Assembly (NCBI GenBank): GCA_963753905.1
Contig: CAVWDZ010000002.1
Coordinates: 186,001 to 250,000 of the forward strand
Direction: 5' to 3'
Length of the DNA stretch: 64,000 nt
Source: Bog-756 sp963753905
GTDB lineage: Bacteria > Actinomycetota > Acidimicrobiia > Acidimicrobiales > RAAP-2
The translations under genes and the position numbers were made by a program. Under the pieces are notes generated by a model, which worked only from the letters and a program-made list of their open reading frames with translations, was not told the origin of the DNA and searched no databases. Within the stretch, counting starts at the first letter, position 1, and each line of letters starts with the position of its first letter. This document shows positions 16,497 to 25,425 of this stretch, in pieces.

Positions 16497-16940
16497 TCAG
16501 GTGTATCCCGCGGCGATGTGCTCGATCCACCAGTCCGGGGCCGCGTTCATGAGGGTCTGCAGGTCCCAGTAGTCCCACCAGCGGAGGATCGACCCCTCGC
16601 GCAGCTCCTGGACCGAGACGAAGGGCAGGGTCACCTGTTCCCCGGTGGGCCAGTGCCAGGTCTCGGCGTGCTCGGTCACCACGGTCCCGCCCTCGGCGAC
16701 CATCAACCGGAGCTCGTGCTCGTAGCCGGAGATGCGCTCGAGGCCGAGGCGCAGACGGGCCACCACCTGCGCCGGGCCGCGGGCGACGTCCTCATCGGGA
16801 GACGGCACGTCGGTGTACTCGCTCTCTGCGGTGAAGAACGAGGCGATGGCGTCCCAGTCCCGGGCGTACAGGGCCGCCCAGAACCGACGGACCACCTCCT
16901 TGTTGGCGGATCCCTCGTCGATGACAGCCGGGTCGGTCAA
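16497..16940 (-). CDS. NTF2-like/limonene-epoxide-hydrolase-type protein
   Basis: 147 residues with the cone-shaped NTF2-like alpha+beta fold. It shows FWAALYARDWDAIASFF, then a strand YTDVPSPDEDVARGPAQV, and a C-terminal LREGSILRWWDYWDLQTL, which resembles the catalytic strand of limonene-1,2-epoxide hydrolase and SnoaL-like enzymes. The start is a TTG at 16940 supported by GAGGAG 6 nt upstream. No ATG or GTG gives as good a match. The substrate is unknown. It lies 45 bp from a VOC-family gene in the same direction. Confidence 0.8.
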   Translation of the reverse strand: MTDPAVIDEGSANKEVVRRFWAALYARDWDAIASFFTAESEYTDVPSPDEDVARGPAQVVARLRLGLERISGYEHELRLMVAEGGTVVTEHAETWHWPTGEQVTLPFVSVQELREGSILRWWDYWDLQTLMNAAPDWWIEHIAAGYT

Positions 16941-16985
16941 TGGTGTCTCCTCGCTCGTTGCTCGGGCGTCCTGAACTCGGCGCTC

Positions 16986-17396
16986 TCAGGCCCGGGGCTG
17001 GCGTGTGGGAACCCAGAGGAACTCCCAGCGGTGTCCATCGGGATCGGCGACCACGCTCGCCCGGCCGCCCCACGACTGGTCGGTCGGGGGACTCACGACC
17101 TCGGCACCGGCGTCGATCGCCGTGCGATGCGCCTCGTCGAGCAGTTCCGGGGACGACAGGGGCACGACCAAGGTGACGTGAGACGGCCCGTGGGGTTGCT
17201 GCTCGTCGACAGGAGTCTCGTCCGGGTACAGGGTCAGCACCACCTTCCCCAGCTGGAAACGGCACAAGTCGTCGGTCGCCCCCGCCTGCTCGGCCCAGCC
17301 GAGCGCCCCATAGAAGCGGCGGAGCCTGGGTACGTCACGTGACGTCAGCACCACCATCGAGAGCTCCGCCGGGATGGACGAATCACCGCTGGTCAT
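16986..17396 (-). CDS. VOC (glyoxalase/bleomycin-resistance fold) protein
   Basis: 136 residues from the ATG at 17396, which has GGGGAGGA about 9 nt upstream. An ATG ten codons earlier lacks a ribosome site. The fold has two beta-alpha-beta-beta-beta modules: MVVLTSRDVPRLRRFYGALGW at the start (shown only in part by residues 8-25) and VVADPDGHRWEFLWVP at the end. The His in the first strand of classic glyoxalases is missing, but Glu in the last strand is present. It may bind or modify a small molecule; no substrate can be assigned. Confidence 0.82.
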   Translation of the reverse strand: MTSGDSSIPAELSMVVLTSRDVPRLRRFYGALGWAEQAGATDDLCRFQLGKVVLTLYPDETPVDEQQPHGPSHVTLVVPLSSPELLDEAHRTAIDAGAEVVSPPTDQSWGGRASVVADPDGHRWEFLWVPTRQPRA

Positions 17397-17469
17397 GAGT
17401 CCGTCCTCCCCGAAGCGCTCTTCCATCGGTAGTTCCGCCCTCCGTTGCCACCGGGGGTCGTCACGATAG

Positions 17470-18556
17470 TCAACTCCGGATGAGCCGATGGAGTTCGATC
17501 TGACCGGGAATACCGTTCAGATGGTGCGCTCCCAACGAAACATGCGGCAGCCCGGCTGCAGTTGCAACATCTGAGGTTGTGACGACCTCGCCGGGCTGGC
17601 CCAGCTTGCCGGCGCGGCTGGCCAGGTTGACGATCGGTCCGAACACGTCGCCATCCCGAAGCAAGACCTCGCCGCTTGCCAGTCCCACCCGCACCTGCGG
17701 GATGGTGATGTGACCATCGAAGGCATCGGCCAGATCGAGCGCAATGGATGCAGCCGACAAGGCATCCGGGGCGGTGTACATGATCTCGTCGCCGATGAGC
17801 TTGACGACCCGGCCGCCGCCCTCGGTAATGGTCTCCGTGGAGGTGCGCTCGAACTCGCTCAACGCCATTCCGAGTTCGTTGAGATCGAGCGTCTCACCGA
17901 GCTCCGTCGAGCCCACCAGGTCGACGAAACCGACGACGAGCGAGCGGCGTTCGATGCCTACGAGCTCCTCGTCCAAGTTCGTCAGTCGCCGTGCGATCAG
18001 CAAGTGCTGACGAAAGAGTGCGTCCAACGCCGGTCCGAAGATCCGAAGCAACGAGGCAGCTTCCACATTGGCGCGAGCAACACCCAAACCGACGGGATCT
18101 TCGCGTTGAGCAGCGGGTGCAACGTTGACCAGGAACGAGGAGATCACGGCGTCGGCGATTCGCGACATCGCCAATCCGAACACCCGCAACAGCTGGACGC
18201 TGGCATCCTCACCGAAGACATCGGCGAACGCACTCATGTTCGACATGAATTCCACGAACCCCTCGGTGAATTCGGGCACTTCGGGTTCGGGGTCGGGGAT
18301 ACCGACCGCTTGTGCGAGCGCCCTGACCTCGAGCGTACTCAGACCTGATCGTTCGGCTGCCTCCTCGAGGGTCAGAGCCGGTCCGCCCCGGACCGAGAGC
18401 ACGCCTGCCAGTGCCGGAAGCGTGTCCCTGAAGGTCACCAGCTCGTCTCTTTGTTGCGCCGAGGGCTGTCACGTACTGGAGAAGCTCCAGTCGAAGCTCG
18501 GCATTCGGGTCGTCAGGATCGTAAAGGCCGATAGATTCGAATTCTTCCGGTTCCAT
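17470..18556 (-). pseudogene. Class III adenylate/guanylate cyclase, interrupted by a frameshift
   Basis: The catalytic part (322 residues from 18438) is intact. It has VGFVDLVGSTELGE with a metal-binding Asp and GGRVVKLIGDEIMYT with the second Asp, preceded by a helical N-terminal region with FGEDASVQLLRVFGLAMSRIA. The natural N-terminus is in another frame: from ATG 18556, MEPEEFESIGLYDPDDPN and AELRLELLQYVTALG are readable. The frame then fails near 18455-18465 (GGCGCAACAAAGAG) and resumes as QQRDELVTFRDTLPALAG. Upstream of that point the second frame meets a TGA, so one nucleotide has been gained or lost. It is either a real mutation or a sequencing error. A shorter protein from GTG 18438 could still be an active cyclase. 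GC content is lower than in neighbouring genes. Confidence 0.75.
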
Positions 18557-18711
18557 TGGTGGACAAGTAAACACGACGCACCGCACCTGGCAGGATCAAA
18601 TGAGCTCAGACCACCTTCCGCACGCAGAGAGTCTCGCGCCCTGGCCGGAGTGTGCGTCCGGCACGACGAGGTTGGAAGCAGCCAGATGCCACGACGGTGC
18701 CCCTCCCGGGC

Positions 18712-19482
18712 TCACTGCTGCGCAGCACCTCGTTCGATGATCCGGTCCCGACGCGCCGACAACGATCCCTCGTCGAATCGCTCGCGCATCCACTGCGCCG
18801 ACCACCGTGCCTCCTCCCGGTAGGCCTCCTCGTCGGCACGCAACGCGAAGGCGTCATACATCCTCCGCAACTCGGTGACCGTCCCCCGGTCCGACTCCGC
18901 GATCGCCCGTCCCAGCCTGGTCGCCCGCTCGAGCAGGTCGGCGTGCGGGACCACCTCGTTGACCAGCCCCCAGGCGCACGCGGTCGGTGCATCCACGAAA
19001 TCGCCGGTCAACGACATCTGGCGGGCGCGGTTGATGCCGATCAGCTGCGGCAGGCGGATGGTCATGCCTCCGGCCGGCATGACCCCTACCCGGGCGTGGG
19101 TGTCGGCGAACGTGGCACGTTCGGATGCGATGAGGAAGTCGCACCCGAGCGCGAGCTCCAGCCCACCGGTGACTGCTGCTCCGTTGACCGCACCGATCCG
19201 GGGGATCGTGGACCGTGGGACGAGGCCGCGGGGGGCGGTCCCGTCCTCGGGTTGCTGCGAGCTGATGTCACGGTAGGTGCGGGCGAGGTCCTTCAGGTCC
19301 AGACCGGCACAGAAGGCGGGGTCGCGCCCGGTCAGCACCACCGCCCGCACCGACGGGTCGGCGTCGGCTTCGGACAGGACAGTCCGCAGGTCCGACATCA
19401 TGGCCGCGGTCAGGGCGTTGCGGGCCTCGGGCCGGTCCAGGATGACGATGGCGACGGGTCCGTCGATCTCGCGGGTGATCAT
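18712..19482 (-). CDS. Enoyl-CoA hydratase/isomerase (crotonase family)
   Basis: 256 residues from ATG 19482, which has GAGAGGGGG upstream; the longer open frame is a shadow. Crotonase-fold elements are GRDPAFCAGLDLKDLA (oxyanion hole) and IGAVNGAAVTGGLELALGCDF (second oxyanion element), shown here in part. The position equivalent to the second catalytic Glu lies in RVGVMPAGGM and is not Glu, so it may be an isomerase or a hydratase-like enzyme with altered chemistry. It probably acts in beta-oxidation of CoA esters from the adjoining catabolic genes, from which it is divergent (119 bp gap to the Rieske gene). Confidence 0.9.
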   Translation of the reverse strand: MITREIDGPVAIVILDRPEARNALTAAMMSDLRTVLSEADADPSVRAVVLTGRDPAFCAGLDLKDLARTYRDISSQQPEDGTAPRGLVPRSTIPRIGAVNGAAVTGGLELALGCDFLIASERATFADTHARVGVMPAGGMTIRLPQLIGINRARQMSLTGDFVDAPTACAWGLVNEVVPHADLLERATRLGRAIAESDRGTVTELRRMYDAFALRADEEAYREEARWSAQWMRERFDEGSLSARRDRIIERGAAQQ

Positions 19483-19600
19483 GGCCCCCTCTCTACCATT
19501 TGCCCGGACGCGCGTCACCATCTGGTTCGTCGCGCGTCGCACGCCCGGGTCACTGGCATGATGAGCGGGGATCCGGCCCCGACGAGAGCGGAGGAGTGGA

Positions 19601-20629
19601 GTGGGCGAACACGCCGACCGAGGACCGGCTCCGGACTGTGCGCCGCCGGCCACCGACTATCTGGACCCGGACCGCTACGAGGCCGAGCGACGCGCCGTGT
19701 TCGCCCGCGAGTGGACGGCCCTGGGCGATGCGGCCAGCCTCGAGCGGTCCGGTCAGTACCGTGCCGTCTGGCTGGCCGGATTCCCGCTGGTCGTCGTCAA
19801 CGATGGCGGCGTCCTCCGCGGATTCCACAACGTCTGCCGCCACCGCGCCGGGCCCCTGGTCGGTGAGGGTTGTGGTTCGGTCCGCTCCTTCGTCTGTGGC
19901 TACCACGGATGGGCATACGGACTCGACGGCGCCCTCCGCTCGGCCCGTGACTTCGGCGAGGAGGTGGCCGCGGCGGACTTCTCGCTCGTGCCGGTGTCGG
20001 TGGCGACCTGGCGGGGCCTGCTGTTCGTGAACCCCGACCCGTCCGCCCCCGGCCTTGCCTCCTGGCTCGGCCCGTTCGCCGAGCACGCCGCGCCGTTCGC
20101 CATGGAGACCTGCACGGTGACCCACCGATCGAGCCACGAGATCCGGTGCAACTGGAAGGTCTACGCGGAGAACTACCAGGAGGGCTACCACATCCCCCTG
20201 GTCCACCGGAGCCTCAACCGGAGCATCGACGCCTCGCGCTACCGGGTCGAGGTGGACGGGGCGGTCGCGGTCCACTCGGCGCCCACCCGGGACGGAGCGG
20301 TGACCGACGGTGCCTGGCTCTGGCGGTTTCCGGGGCTCGCCCTCAATCTCTACCCGTCGGGGCTGTGTCTCGAGAGCTTCTGGCCCGTCGGGCCGACGAG
20401 CACCCGGGTCGAGTACACCTTCTGCTTCGCCCCGGGCACCTCGGAGCGTGAGGCGCAGGCGGCAGTGGACAGCTCACTTGCGATCCTCGAGGAGGACCGG
20501 GTCATCTGCGAGGCCGTCCAGCGCAACCTGGCGTCCGGCCTCGCGCTGCCCGGGATCCTCAGTCCCCGCCACGAGCAGGGCGTGGCGCAGGTGCGGGCGC
20601 TGGTGAGCGGTGCACTCGCCAGGCCCTGA
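19601..20629 (+). CDS. Rieske non-haem iron oxygenase, alpha subunit
   Basis: 342 residues from GTG 19601, 6 nt after GGAGGAG. The Rieske [2Fe-2S] ligands are C-x-H in CRHRAGPL and C-x2-H in CGYHGWAYG. The mononuclear iron domain has NWKVYAENYQEGYHIPLVH, supplying the bridging Asp/Glu region and two His. This is an aromatic-ring-hydroxylating-type oxygenase, shorter than typical dioxygenase subunits, which fits the monooxygenase/demethylase side of the family. It needs a reductase that is not encoded here. The 3' end overlaps an alpha/beta hydrolase gene by 20 bp, suggesting that hydroxylation and ester or C-C hydrolysis are linked. Confidence 0.92.
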   Translation: MGEHADRGPAPDCAPPATDYLDPDRYEAERRAVFAREWTALGDAASLERSGQYRAVWLAGFPLVVVNDGGVLRGFHNVCRHRAGPLVGEGCGSVRSFVCGYHGWAYGLDGALRSARDFGEEVAAADFSLVPVSVATWRGLLFVNPDPSAPGLASWLGPFAEHAAPFAMETCTVTHRSSHEIRCNWKVYAENYQEGYHIPLVHRSLNRSIDASRYRVEVDGAVAVHSAPTRDGAVTDGAWLWRFPGLALNLYPSGLCLESFWPVGPTSTRVEYTFCFAPGTSEREAQAAVDSSLAILEEDRVICEAVQRNLASGLALPGILSPRHEQGVAQVRALVSGALARP

Positions 20630-21548
20630 CCCGGCCGAGGAGGCATACCGGCCGCTGCCGAGCGCGCCAGCGTGGTTCCGGCGTGCGCTGGCCGTGCCGC
20701 TGACCCATCTCGAGGTGCCGGTCGACGGCTGCACGATCCATGCCCTGGCCTGCGGACCGGAGGGAGCCCGCGGTCTGGTCTTCGTCCACGGCGGCGGGGC
20801 CCACGCCCACTGGTGGACCCATGTCGCGGCTGCGTTCAGCGACCGGTTCCGGGTGGTCTGCGTCGACCTCTCGGGGCACGGTGACAGCGGGCACCGATCG
20901 GCCTACTCACTTGACCAGTGGACCGAGGAGGTGATGGCGGTGGCCGGGGTCGGCGGGATCGCAGGACCACCGGTGCTGGTCGGTCACAGCATGGGTGGGT
21001 TCGTGACCATCGCCACCGCAGCCCGGCACGGCGACCGGGTCAGCGGTGCCATCGTCTGCGACTCGCCGGTCACCGAGCCCGACCCCGAGATCGGCGCCTA
21101 CCGGCTGCGGCAGGCGTTCGGTGAGCCCCGCCTCTACCCGAGCCCCGACGAAGCCGTCAGCCACTTCCGCACGGTGCCGCCTCAGGACCACTACCTCGAC
21201 TATGTCATCGACCACGTGGCCCGTCGCTCGCTCCGCCCGGCCCCGGGCGGCTGGCGGTGGAAGTTCGACCGCAACATCTTCGCCCAGTTCAGCGGTGGCA
21301 TACGGGGGGTGGCGCTCACCTATCTCTCGGCGGTGCACTGCCGGTTCGCTCTCCTCAGGTCCGAGCACGGCCTGGTGACCGCGGACATCGGGCAGTTCAT
21401 GTACGAGCAACTGGGACGGGTCACGCCGGTCGTCGAGCTCCCCGAGGCGGGTCACCACGCCATGCTCGATCAACCACTGATCCTGTTGACGGCGCTGCGC
21501 ACGCTGCTCGCCGACTGGGACCACTCCGAACCACTGCGCCGGAGCTGA
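20610..21548 (+). CDS. Alpha/beta hydrolase
   Basis: 312 residues from GTG 20610, overlapping the Rieske gene by 20 bp. The nucleophile elbow is GHSMGG; the oxyanion region is FVHGGGAHAHWW; a late His is in EAGHHAMLDQP; an acid candidate is in DLSGHGDSGH or later. The set is typical of ester, lactone or C-C bond (MhpC/HsaD-like) hydrolases. Context with an oxygenase suggests hydrolysis of an oxidised catabolic intermediate. Substrate is inferred only. Confidence 0.9.
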   Translation: MHSPGPDPAEEAYRPLPSAPAWFRRALAVPLTHLEVPVDGCTIHALACGPEGARGLVFVHGGGAHAHWWTHVAAAFSDRFRVVCVDLSGHGDSGHRSAYSLDQWTEEVMAVAGVGGIAGPPVLVGHSMGGFVTIATAARHGDRVSGAIVCDSPVTEPDPEIGAYRLRQAFGEPRLYPSPDEAVSHFRTVPPQDHYLDYVIDHVARRSLRPAPGGWRWKFDRNIFAQFSGGIRGVALTYLSAVHCRFALLRSEHGLVTADIGQFMYEQLGRVTPVVELPEAGHHAMLDQPLILLTALRTLLADWDHSEPLRRS

Positions 21549-21597
21549 GGACCGGAGGCTTTGGCTGCTCGGCGTGCGGATGGGGCAGGATGGTGCG

Positions 21598-22545
21598 ATG
21601 GCACACGATCGCAAGTTCCGTTTCGCCGCCCAACTCAGCAACGCGCCGGGCGGAACCGCCGGCTCGTGGGCGGACCAGGCACGGCGCGCCGAGTCACTCG
21701 GCTACTCCGCACTCCTGATGCCCGACCACTTCGGCGACCAGCTGGCCCCGATCCCCGCACTGGCCGCGGTGGCGTCCGCCACCAGCACGCTGCGCATGGG
21801 ATCCCTCGTCTTCGGCAACGACTACCGCCATCCGGTGGTCCTCGCACACGAGGCCGCCACACTCGACGTCCTGAGCGAGGGCCGCTTCGAGCTCAGCCTC
21901 GGTGCCGGGTGGATGCGCACCGACTACGAGGAGGCGGGCATCGCCTACGACTCACCCAGGGTGCGGGTGGACCGGTTCGAGGAGGCGGTGCAGGTCGTCC
22001 AGGGACTCTTGCGCACCGACGGACCGTTCTCGTTCAAGGGCGACCACTACGAGATAAACGAGCACCCGCTCCTGCCGAGGCCCGTCCAGCAGCCGGGACC
22101 GCCGCTCATCATCGGCGGGGGCGGCCGGCGGGTGCTCTCGATCGCCGCCCGCTACGCCGACATCGTGAGCATCAACGTCAACCTCCGCTCGGGCACGGCC
22201 GGAGTGGAGGTGGCACCCAACGCCTCCCCGGCGAGTACCCGTGAGAAGGTGGCCTGGGTCAAGGAGGCAGCTGGCAAGCGCTTCGACGACCTCGAGCTCA
22301 ACGCGCTGATCGGGTTCGTCGTGATGACCGACGACGCCGACGGGCTCATCGAGTCCATGGCTCCCTCGTTCGGCATCGACCCCGCCGACGCCCGGCACAT
22401 CCCGCTCGCGCTCATCGGCACGGTCGACGAGATGGCCGAGGAGTTGCGCTGGCGGCGCGAGGAGTACGGCATCTCCTACTGGTCGATCGAGTCCGACGCC
22501 TGGGAAGCCCTCGCACCGGTGGTCTCGGCGCTCGCCGGGACCTGA
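21598..22545 (+). CDS. LLM-class F420-dependent oxidoreductase
   Basis: 315 residues from ATG 21598, which has GGCAGGA upstream; a GTG 24 nt earlier is a weaker choice. It is a luciferase-like TIM barrel of the TIGR03621-type group, with ALLMPDHFGDQLAPIPALAA near the start (about residues 38-57) and SLGAGWMRTDYEEAGI (about 100-115). Members use F420 or FMN to oxidise or reduce diverse substrates. It lies 49 bp after the alpha/beta hydrolase, in the same direction, and is probably part of the same catabolic transcription unit. Confidence 0.9.
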   Translation: MAHDRKFRFAAQLSNAPGGTAGSWADQARRAESLGYSALLMPDHFGDQLAPIPALAAVASATSTLRMGSLVFGNDYRHPVVLAHEAATLDVLSEGRFELSLGAGWMRTDYEEAGIAYDSPRVRVDRFEEAVQVVQGLLRTDGPFSFKGDHYEINEHPLLPRPVQQPGPPLIIGGGGRRVLSIAARYADIVSINVNLRSGTAGVEVAPNASPASTREKVAWVKEAAGKRFDDLELNALIGFVVMTDDADGLIESMAPSFGIDPADARHIPLALIGTVDEMAEELRWRREEYGISYWSIESDAWEALAPVVSALAGT

Positions 22546-22558
22546 GGACGCCGGTGGC

Positions 22559-22948
22559 CTACCCGGCCGCTCCGGAGAGCATCTCGGTGATCTGGCCGAG
22601 GTCGAAGTAGTCCCGCCACACGCTGACCTTCCCGTCACGAACCTCGAAGGTCCCCATGACGGGAAGCGGGGCAATCGTCCCCCCGAGGGTCAGGGTGTCG
22701 ATGCGCTCGGTGAGCACCACGTTGCCGCGCACCGCGAGATGGAGGATCTCGACCTCCGCACTCTCGAACATGCCGAGGAACCCGTCGAGGAACGCAATCG
22801 ACGCATCGATCCCGACCGAGGGCTCCATCGGGATGTTGTGGTAGACGACGTCGTCGGTGAGGAATGGCCGCATGGCTGCGGAGTCGTGCTTGGCGAGCGC
22901 CTCGAGGAGGTCCCGCACCACACGTTCTGAATCCTCTTCGATGCCCAT
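22559..22948 (-). CDS. Limonene-1,2-epoxide-hydrolase-like protein
   Basis: 129 residues with an ATG preceded by AGAGGAGGT. The NTF2-like fold carries the epoxide hydrolase signature more completely than the protein at 16497. VVLTERID is followed by FEVRDGKVSVWRDYFD, in which the Arg and two Asp match the Asp-Arg-Asp catalytic set of the family. This makes real epoxide hydrolase activity plausible. It converges with the LLM gene with only 13 bp between stops. Confidence 0.87.
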   Translation of the reverse strand: MGIEEDSERVVRDLLEALAKHDSAAMRPFLTDDVVYHNIPMEPSVGIDASIAFLDGFLGMFESAEVEILHLAVRGNVVLTERIDTLTLGGTIAPLPVMGTFEVRDGKVSVWRDYFDLGQITEMLSGAAG

Positions 22949-23071
22949 GCTGGACCTCCTCTGCTCGGCGATGGGTTCACGTTATCGGGACCGGCGGCGG
23001 CCGGCCCGCCGCTCGACCACGGCGACCCAGGCCTAGAGTCTGACCCCACGCACCGAGGAAGGGAACGGACC

Positions 23072-23854
23072 ATGGGACTGCTGGACGGGCGGAGAGCAGT
23101 GGTGACCGGTGGCGCATCGGGGATCGGGCGTGCCACCGCCCGCCGGATGGTCGAGGAGGGCGCGACGGTGGCGGTCATCGACGTCGACGGCGACGGGGCG
23201 CGCACGATGGCCGCAGAGCGTGGCCTCTTCGGCTTCGAAGCGGACGTGACCGATCCGGAGGGCCTACGCGGAGCGGTCGACTCGGCCGCCGAGGCGATGG
23301 GCGGGATCACCACGCTGTTCAACAACGCGGGGATCGGCAACCTCTCCCCCCTCCACGAATGGGACCCCGCCGAGTGGAACCGACTGATCGCGGTCAACCT
23401 GACCGGGGTCTACCTCGGGTTCCGGGCGGCGATCCCCCACATCCTGGCGTCCGGCGGGGGGAGCATCGTCTCGACGGCCTCGATCAGCGGCACCCGCCCC
23501 GCGGCCGGCGAGGCCCCCTATTCGGCGGCCAAAGCCGGGGTGACGGCCATCACCGCGTCGGCGGCCCTCGAGTACGGGCCCTCCATCCGGGTCAACTCGG
23601 TGGCACCCGGGATGATCCGGACCGCGCTGACCGAGCCGCTGCTGTCGCTCCTCCCCCACGAGCAGGAGCGCTACGAACGGACCACTCCGGTCGGCCGGGT
23701 CGGGGAACCGGAGGACATCGCCGACGTGGTCGTCTTCCTGTCCTCGGACCTGGCCCGCTTCATCACCGGGCAGACCATCGTCGTCGACGGCGGGATGACC
23801 CTGCACGGCTCGGGCATCGACGGCATCCACCGCCAGCTCTTCCCGGCACCGTAA
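23072..23854 (+). CDS. Short-chain dehydrogenase/reductase
   Basis: 260 residues from ATG 23072. Classical SDR with the NAD(P)-binding loop VTGGASGIGRA, an acidic residue after strand 2 (VIDVDGD, favouring NAD), NNAG, catalytic Ser in STASISG and Tyr-x3-Lys in YSAAKAG. It resembles steroid and alcohol dehydrogenases such as those that act on sterol side chains or hydroxysteroids. It is divergent from the epoxide-hydrolase-like gene with a 123-bp gap that should hold both promoters. Confidence 0.92.
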   Translation: MGLLDGRRAVVTGGASGIGRATARRMVEEGATVAVIDVDGDGARTMAAERGLFGFEADVTDPEGLRGAVDSAAEAMGGITTLFNNAGIGNLSPLHEWDPAEWNRLIAVNLTGVYLGFRAAIPHILASGGGSIVSTASISGTRPAAGEAPYSAAKAGVTAITASAALEYGPSIRVNSVAPGMIRTALTEPLLSLLPHEQERYERTTPVGRVGEPEDIADVVVFLSSDLARFITGQTIVVDGGMTLHGSGIDGIHRQLFPAP

Positions 23855-23869
23855 CCAGGGTCGCCGTTC

Positions 23870-25075
23870 CTATCCGCCGAGACCGTCTTCAGGGTCCGGG
23901 GCGGGACTGCTCGCGACCTCGGACTGCGCCCGCCGCCCGTGGGGCGCGATCACCACCTGCGGTCGTTCGTAACCGGCAAGTGGCGAGCCGGAGGGCCGGC
24001 GCTGGGGGGGTCGGTGCGGTGGGACCACACCCGTGCGGAGATGACGTCGCGTGCCCGACCAGGGTGCCGGCGGTGCAGTTCCCCGATCGCACAGCCGGTA
24101 GGTCAGCTGCTCGTAGTTGACCCGCCATCCCCGGAAGTCCGGCCATGCCTCCTCGGCGGTCCGCTCCGTGGGGAACCCGACGGCCTCGAGCATGGCGACC
24201 GCGTCGGCAAACTCCTCGTAGGTGAGCTCGATCGGCCCCTCCGGGCTCGGGTCGAGGTCCACCGGCCAGCCGAGGGACTTCGCGATGCGGTGCATGAGGG
24301 TGAACCCCATGCGCAGGCAGAGCCGGGCCTGCGAGGGAGCAGTGCCCGGGGAGAGCGCGAGGTGCATGGCACCGGCGTCCAGCACCGCCAGCAGCCCGAC
24401 GCTCCACGAGAGCCACGGCTCGGGAGACCGGAAGAGGAGGAGGACCGGATAGGTGGTGTGGCTCTCGGCCACGTCGGCGGACCATTGCTCCCACGCATCG
24501 TAGAGATCGGGGAGGGTGTCGATGATCCCCACGAGCTGGTGCCGGGCGAGCAGCTCCGGTCCCCACGCCGGCTCGCCCGCGCGGCTCTCGAGGAGCGCCA
24601 CGAGACCTTCCCGCCGGTTGTAGGAGCTGTAGAGGGCCGGGAGGTAGGCGATCTGGAGGGCGACGATGACCACCCAGATCGCGCCCACGGCGATGTCGAT
24701 CCCGGTGTCCGGCCGGCCCCCGATGTGGACGGCCCCGACCGTGAAGAGCGCGGTGAGGGACTGCAGGAGCCCGTCGGGCAGCGAGTGCACGGTGCCCACC
24801 AGCATCAACCCGAATCCGATCACCAGGCATGCCGCCCAGAACAGGAGCTGGGCCAGCAATGCGACCGGTGCCGTCGGAGCGAGGATGGCGTCCTTGCCCT
24901 CGTAGGTCTCGGCCAGCCGTGAGAGCGCGACGAAGGCCAGCCGCACGGTGCGGTTCACCACCAGGGTCATCCGCTCGATCCCCTTGGGCTGGCGGGGCAG
25001 GACCAGGGTGAACAGCACGCTGGTCACGGTGACCAGGACGATGAGGAGACCGAGCGCGAAGAGGAGCTGGTTCAC
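23870..25075 (-). CDS. Integral membrane protein with ion-channel-like pore region
   Basis: 401 residues from GTG 25075, which overlaps the stop of the thiamine-binding-like gene (GTGA). There is an N-terminal membrane helix (QLLFALGLLIVLVTVTSV), then two more around a re-entrant segment LTALFTVGAVHIG that resembles a K+-channel filter (T-x-G-x-x-x-G) but is not a match to TVGYG. A cytosolic C-terminal half of about 230 residues follows, with a Pro/Arg-rich tail. It may be a two-TM channel relative or an orphan membrane protein; the channel idea is inference. It converges with the SDR gene. Confidence 0.65.
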   Translation of the reverse strand: MNQLLFALGLLIVLVTVTSVLFTLVLPRQPKGIERMTLVVNRTVRLAFVALSRLAETYEGKDAILAPTAPVALLAQLLFWAACLVIGFGLMLVGTVHSLPDGLLQSLTALFTVGAVHIGGRPDTGIDIAVGAIWVVIVALQIAYLPALYSSYNRREGLVALLESRAGEPAWGPELLARHQLVGIIDTLPDLYDAWEQWSADVAESHTTYPVLLLFRSPEPWLSWSVGLLAVLDAGAMHLALSPGTAPSQARLCLRMGFTLMHRIAKSLGWPVDLDPSPEGPIELTYEEFADAVAMLEAVGFPTERTAEEAWPDFRGWRVNYEQLTYRLCDRGTAPPAPWSGTRRHLRTGVVPPHRPPQRRPSGSPLAGYERPQVVIAPHGRRAQSEVASSPAPDPEDGLGG

Positions 25076-25374
25076 CGTCCGGTCGAGAGCCGCCGCTCGA
25101 CCGATTCCACCTTGGCGCTCATCCGGTCGCTCGGCGCCTCCGGCCGGTAGTCCATCTTGATCACGACCGAGACCCGTCGGCCAGGACCGGACACCGCCTC
25201 GACACACTCGTGGATGACAGCCATGACCTCGTCCCACTCACCTTCGACGTTGGTGAACATGGCGTTCGTCTCGTTGCGGAGGCCACTGGCGCGCACAATG
25301 CGCACCGCCTCTGCGACCAGGTCGGCGATCGACTCTTCGCCGCCGACCGGGGTGATCGAGAACGCTGCGAGCAC
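25072..25374 (-). CDS. MTH1187/YkoF-type thiamine-binding protein
   Basis: 100 residues from GTG 25374. It has the small ferredoxin-like fold of the DUF77 family (MTH1187, YqgV), with AAFSITPVGG at the start, NETNAMFTNVEGEWDEVMAV in the middle and VSVVIKMDYRP near the end. Relatives bind hydroxymethylpyrimidine or thiamine and are implicated in salvage. No thiamine genes lie nearby. Translational coupling to the channel-like membrane protein is unusual and may indicate a shared function. It is divergent from the DUF2277 gene with a 51-bp gap. Confidence 0.87.
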   Translation of the reverse strand: MLAAFSITPVGGEESIADLVAEAVRIVRASGLRNETNAMFTNVEGEWDEVMAVIHECVEAVSGPGRRVSVVIKMDYRPEAPSDRMSAKVESVERRLSTGR

Positions 25375-25425
25375 GGGACCATTGTGCCACGGGTCGGGCG
25401 ATCGCCAACGCCCTACACTGAGCCC

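Noticed and set aside
25380..25425. Thiamine riboswitch near the thiamine-binding-like gene
   Set aside because: The 51-bp gap is too short and shows no THI-box conserved segments.
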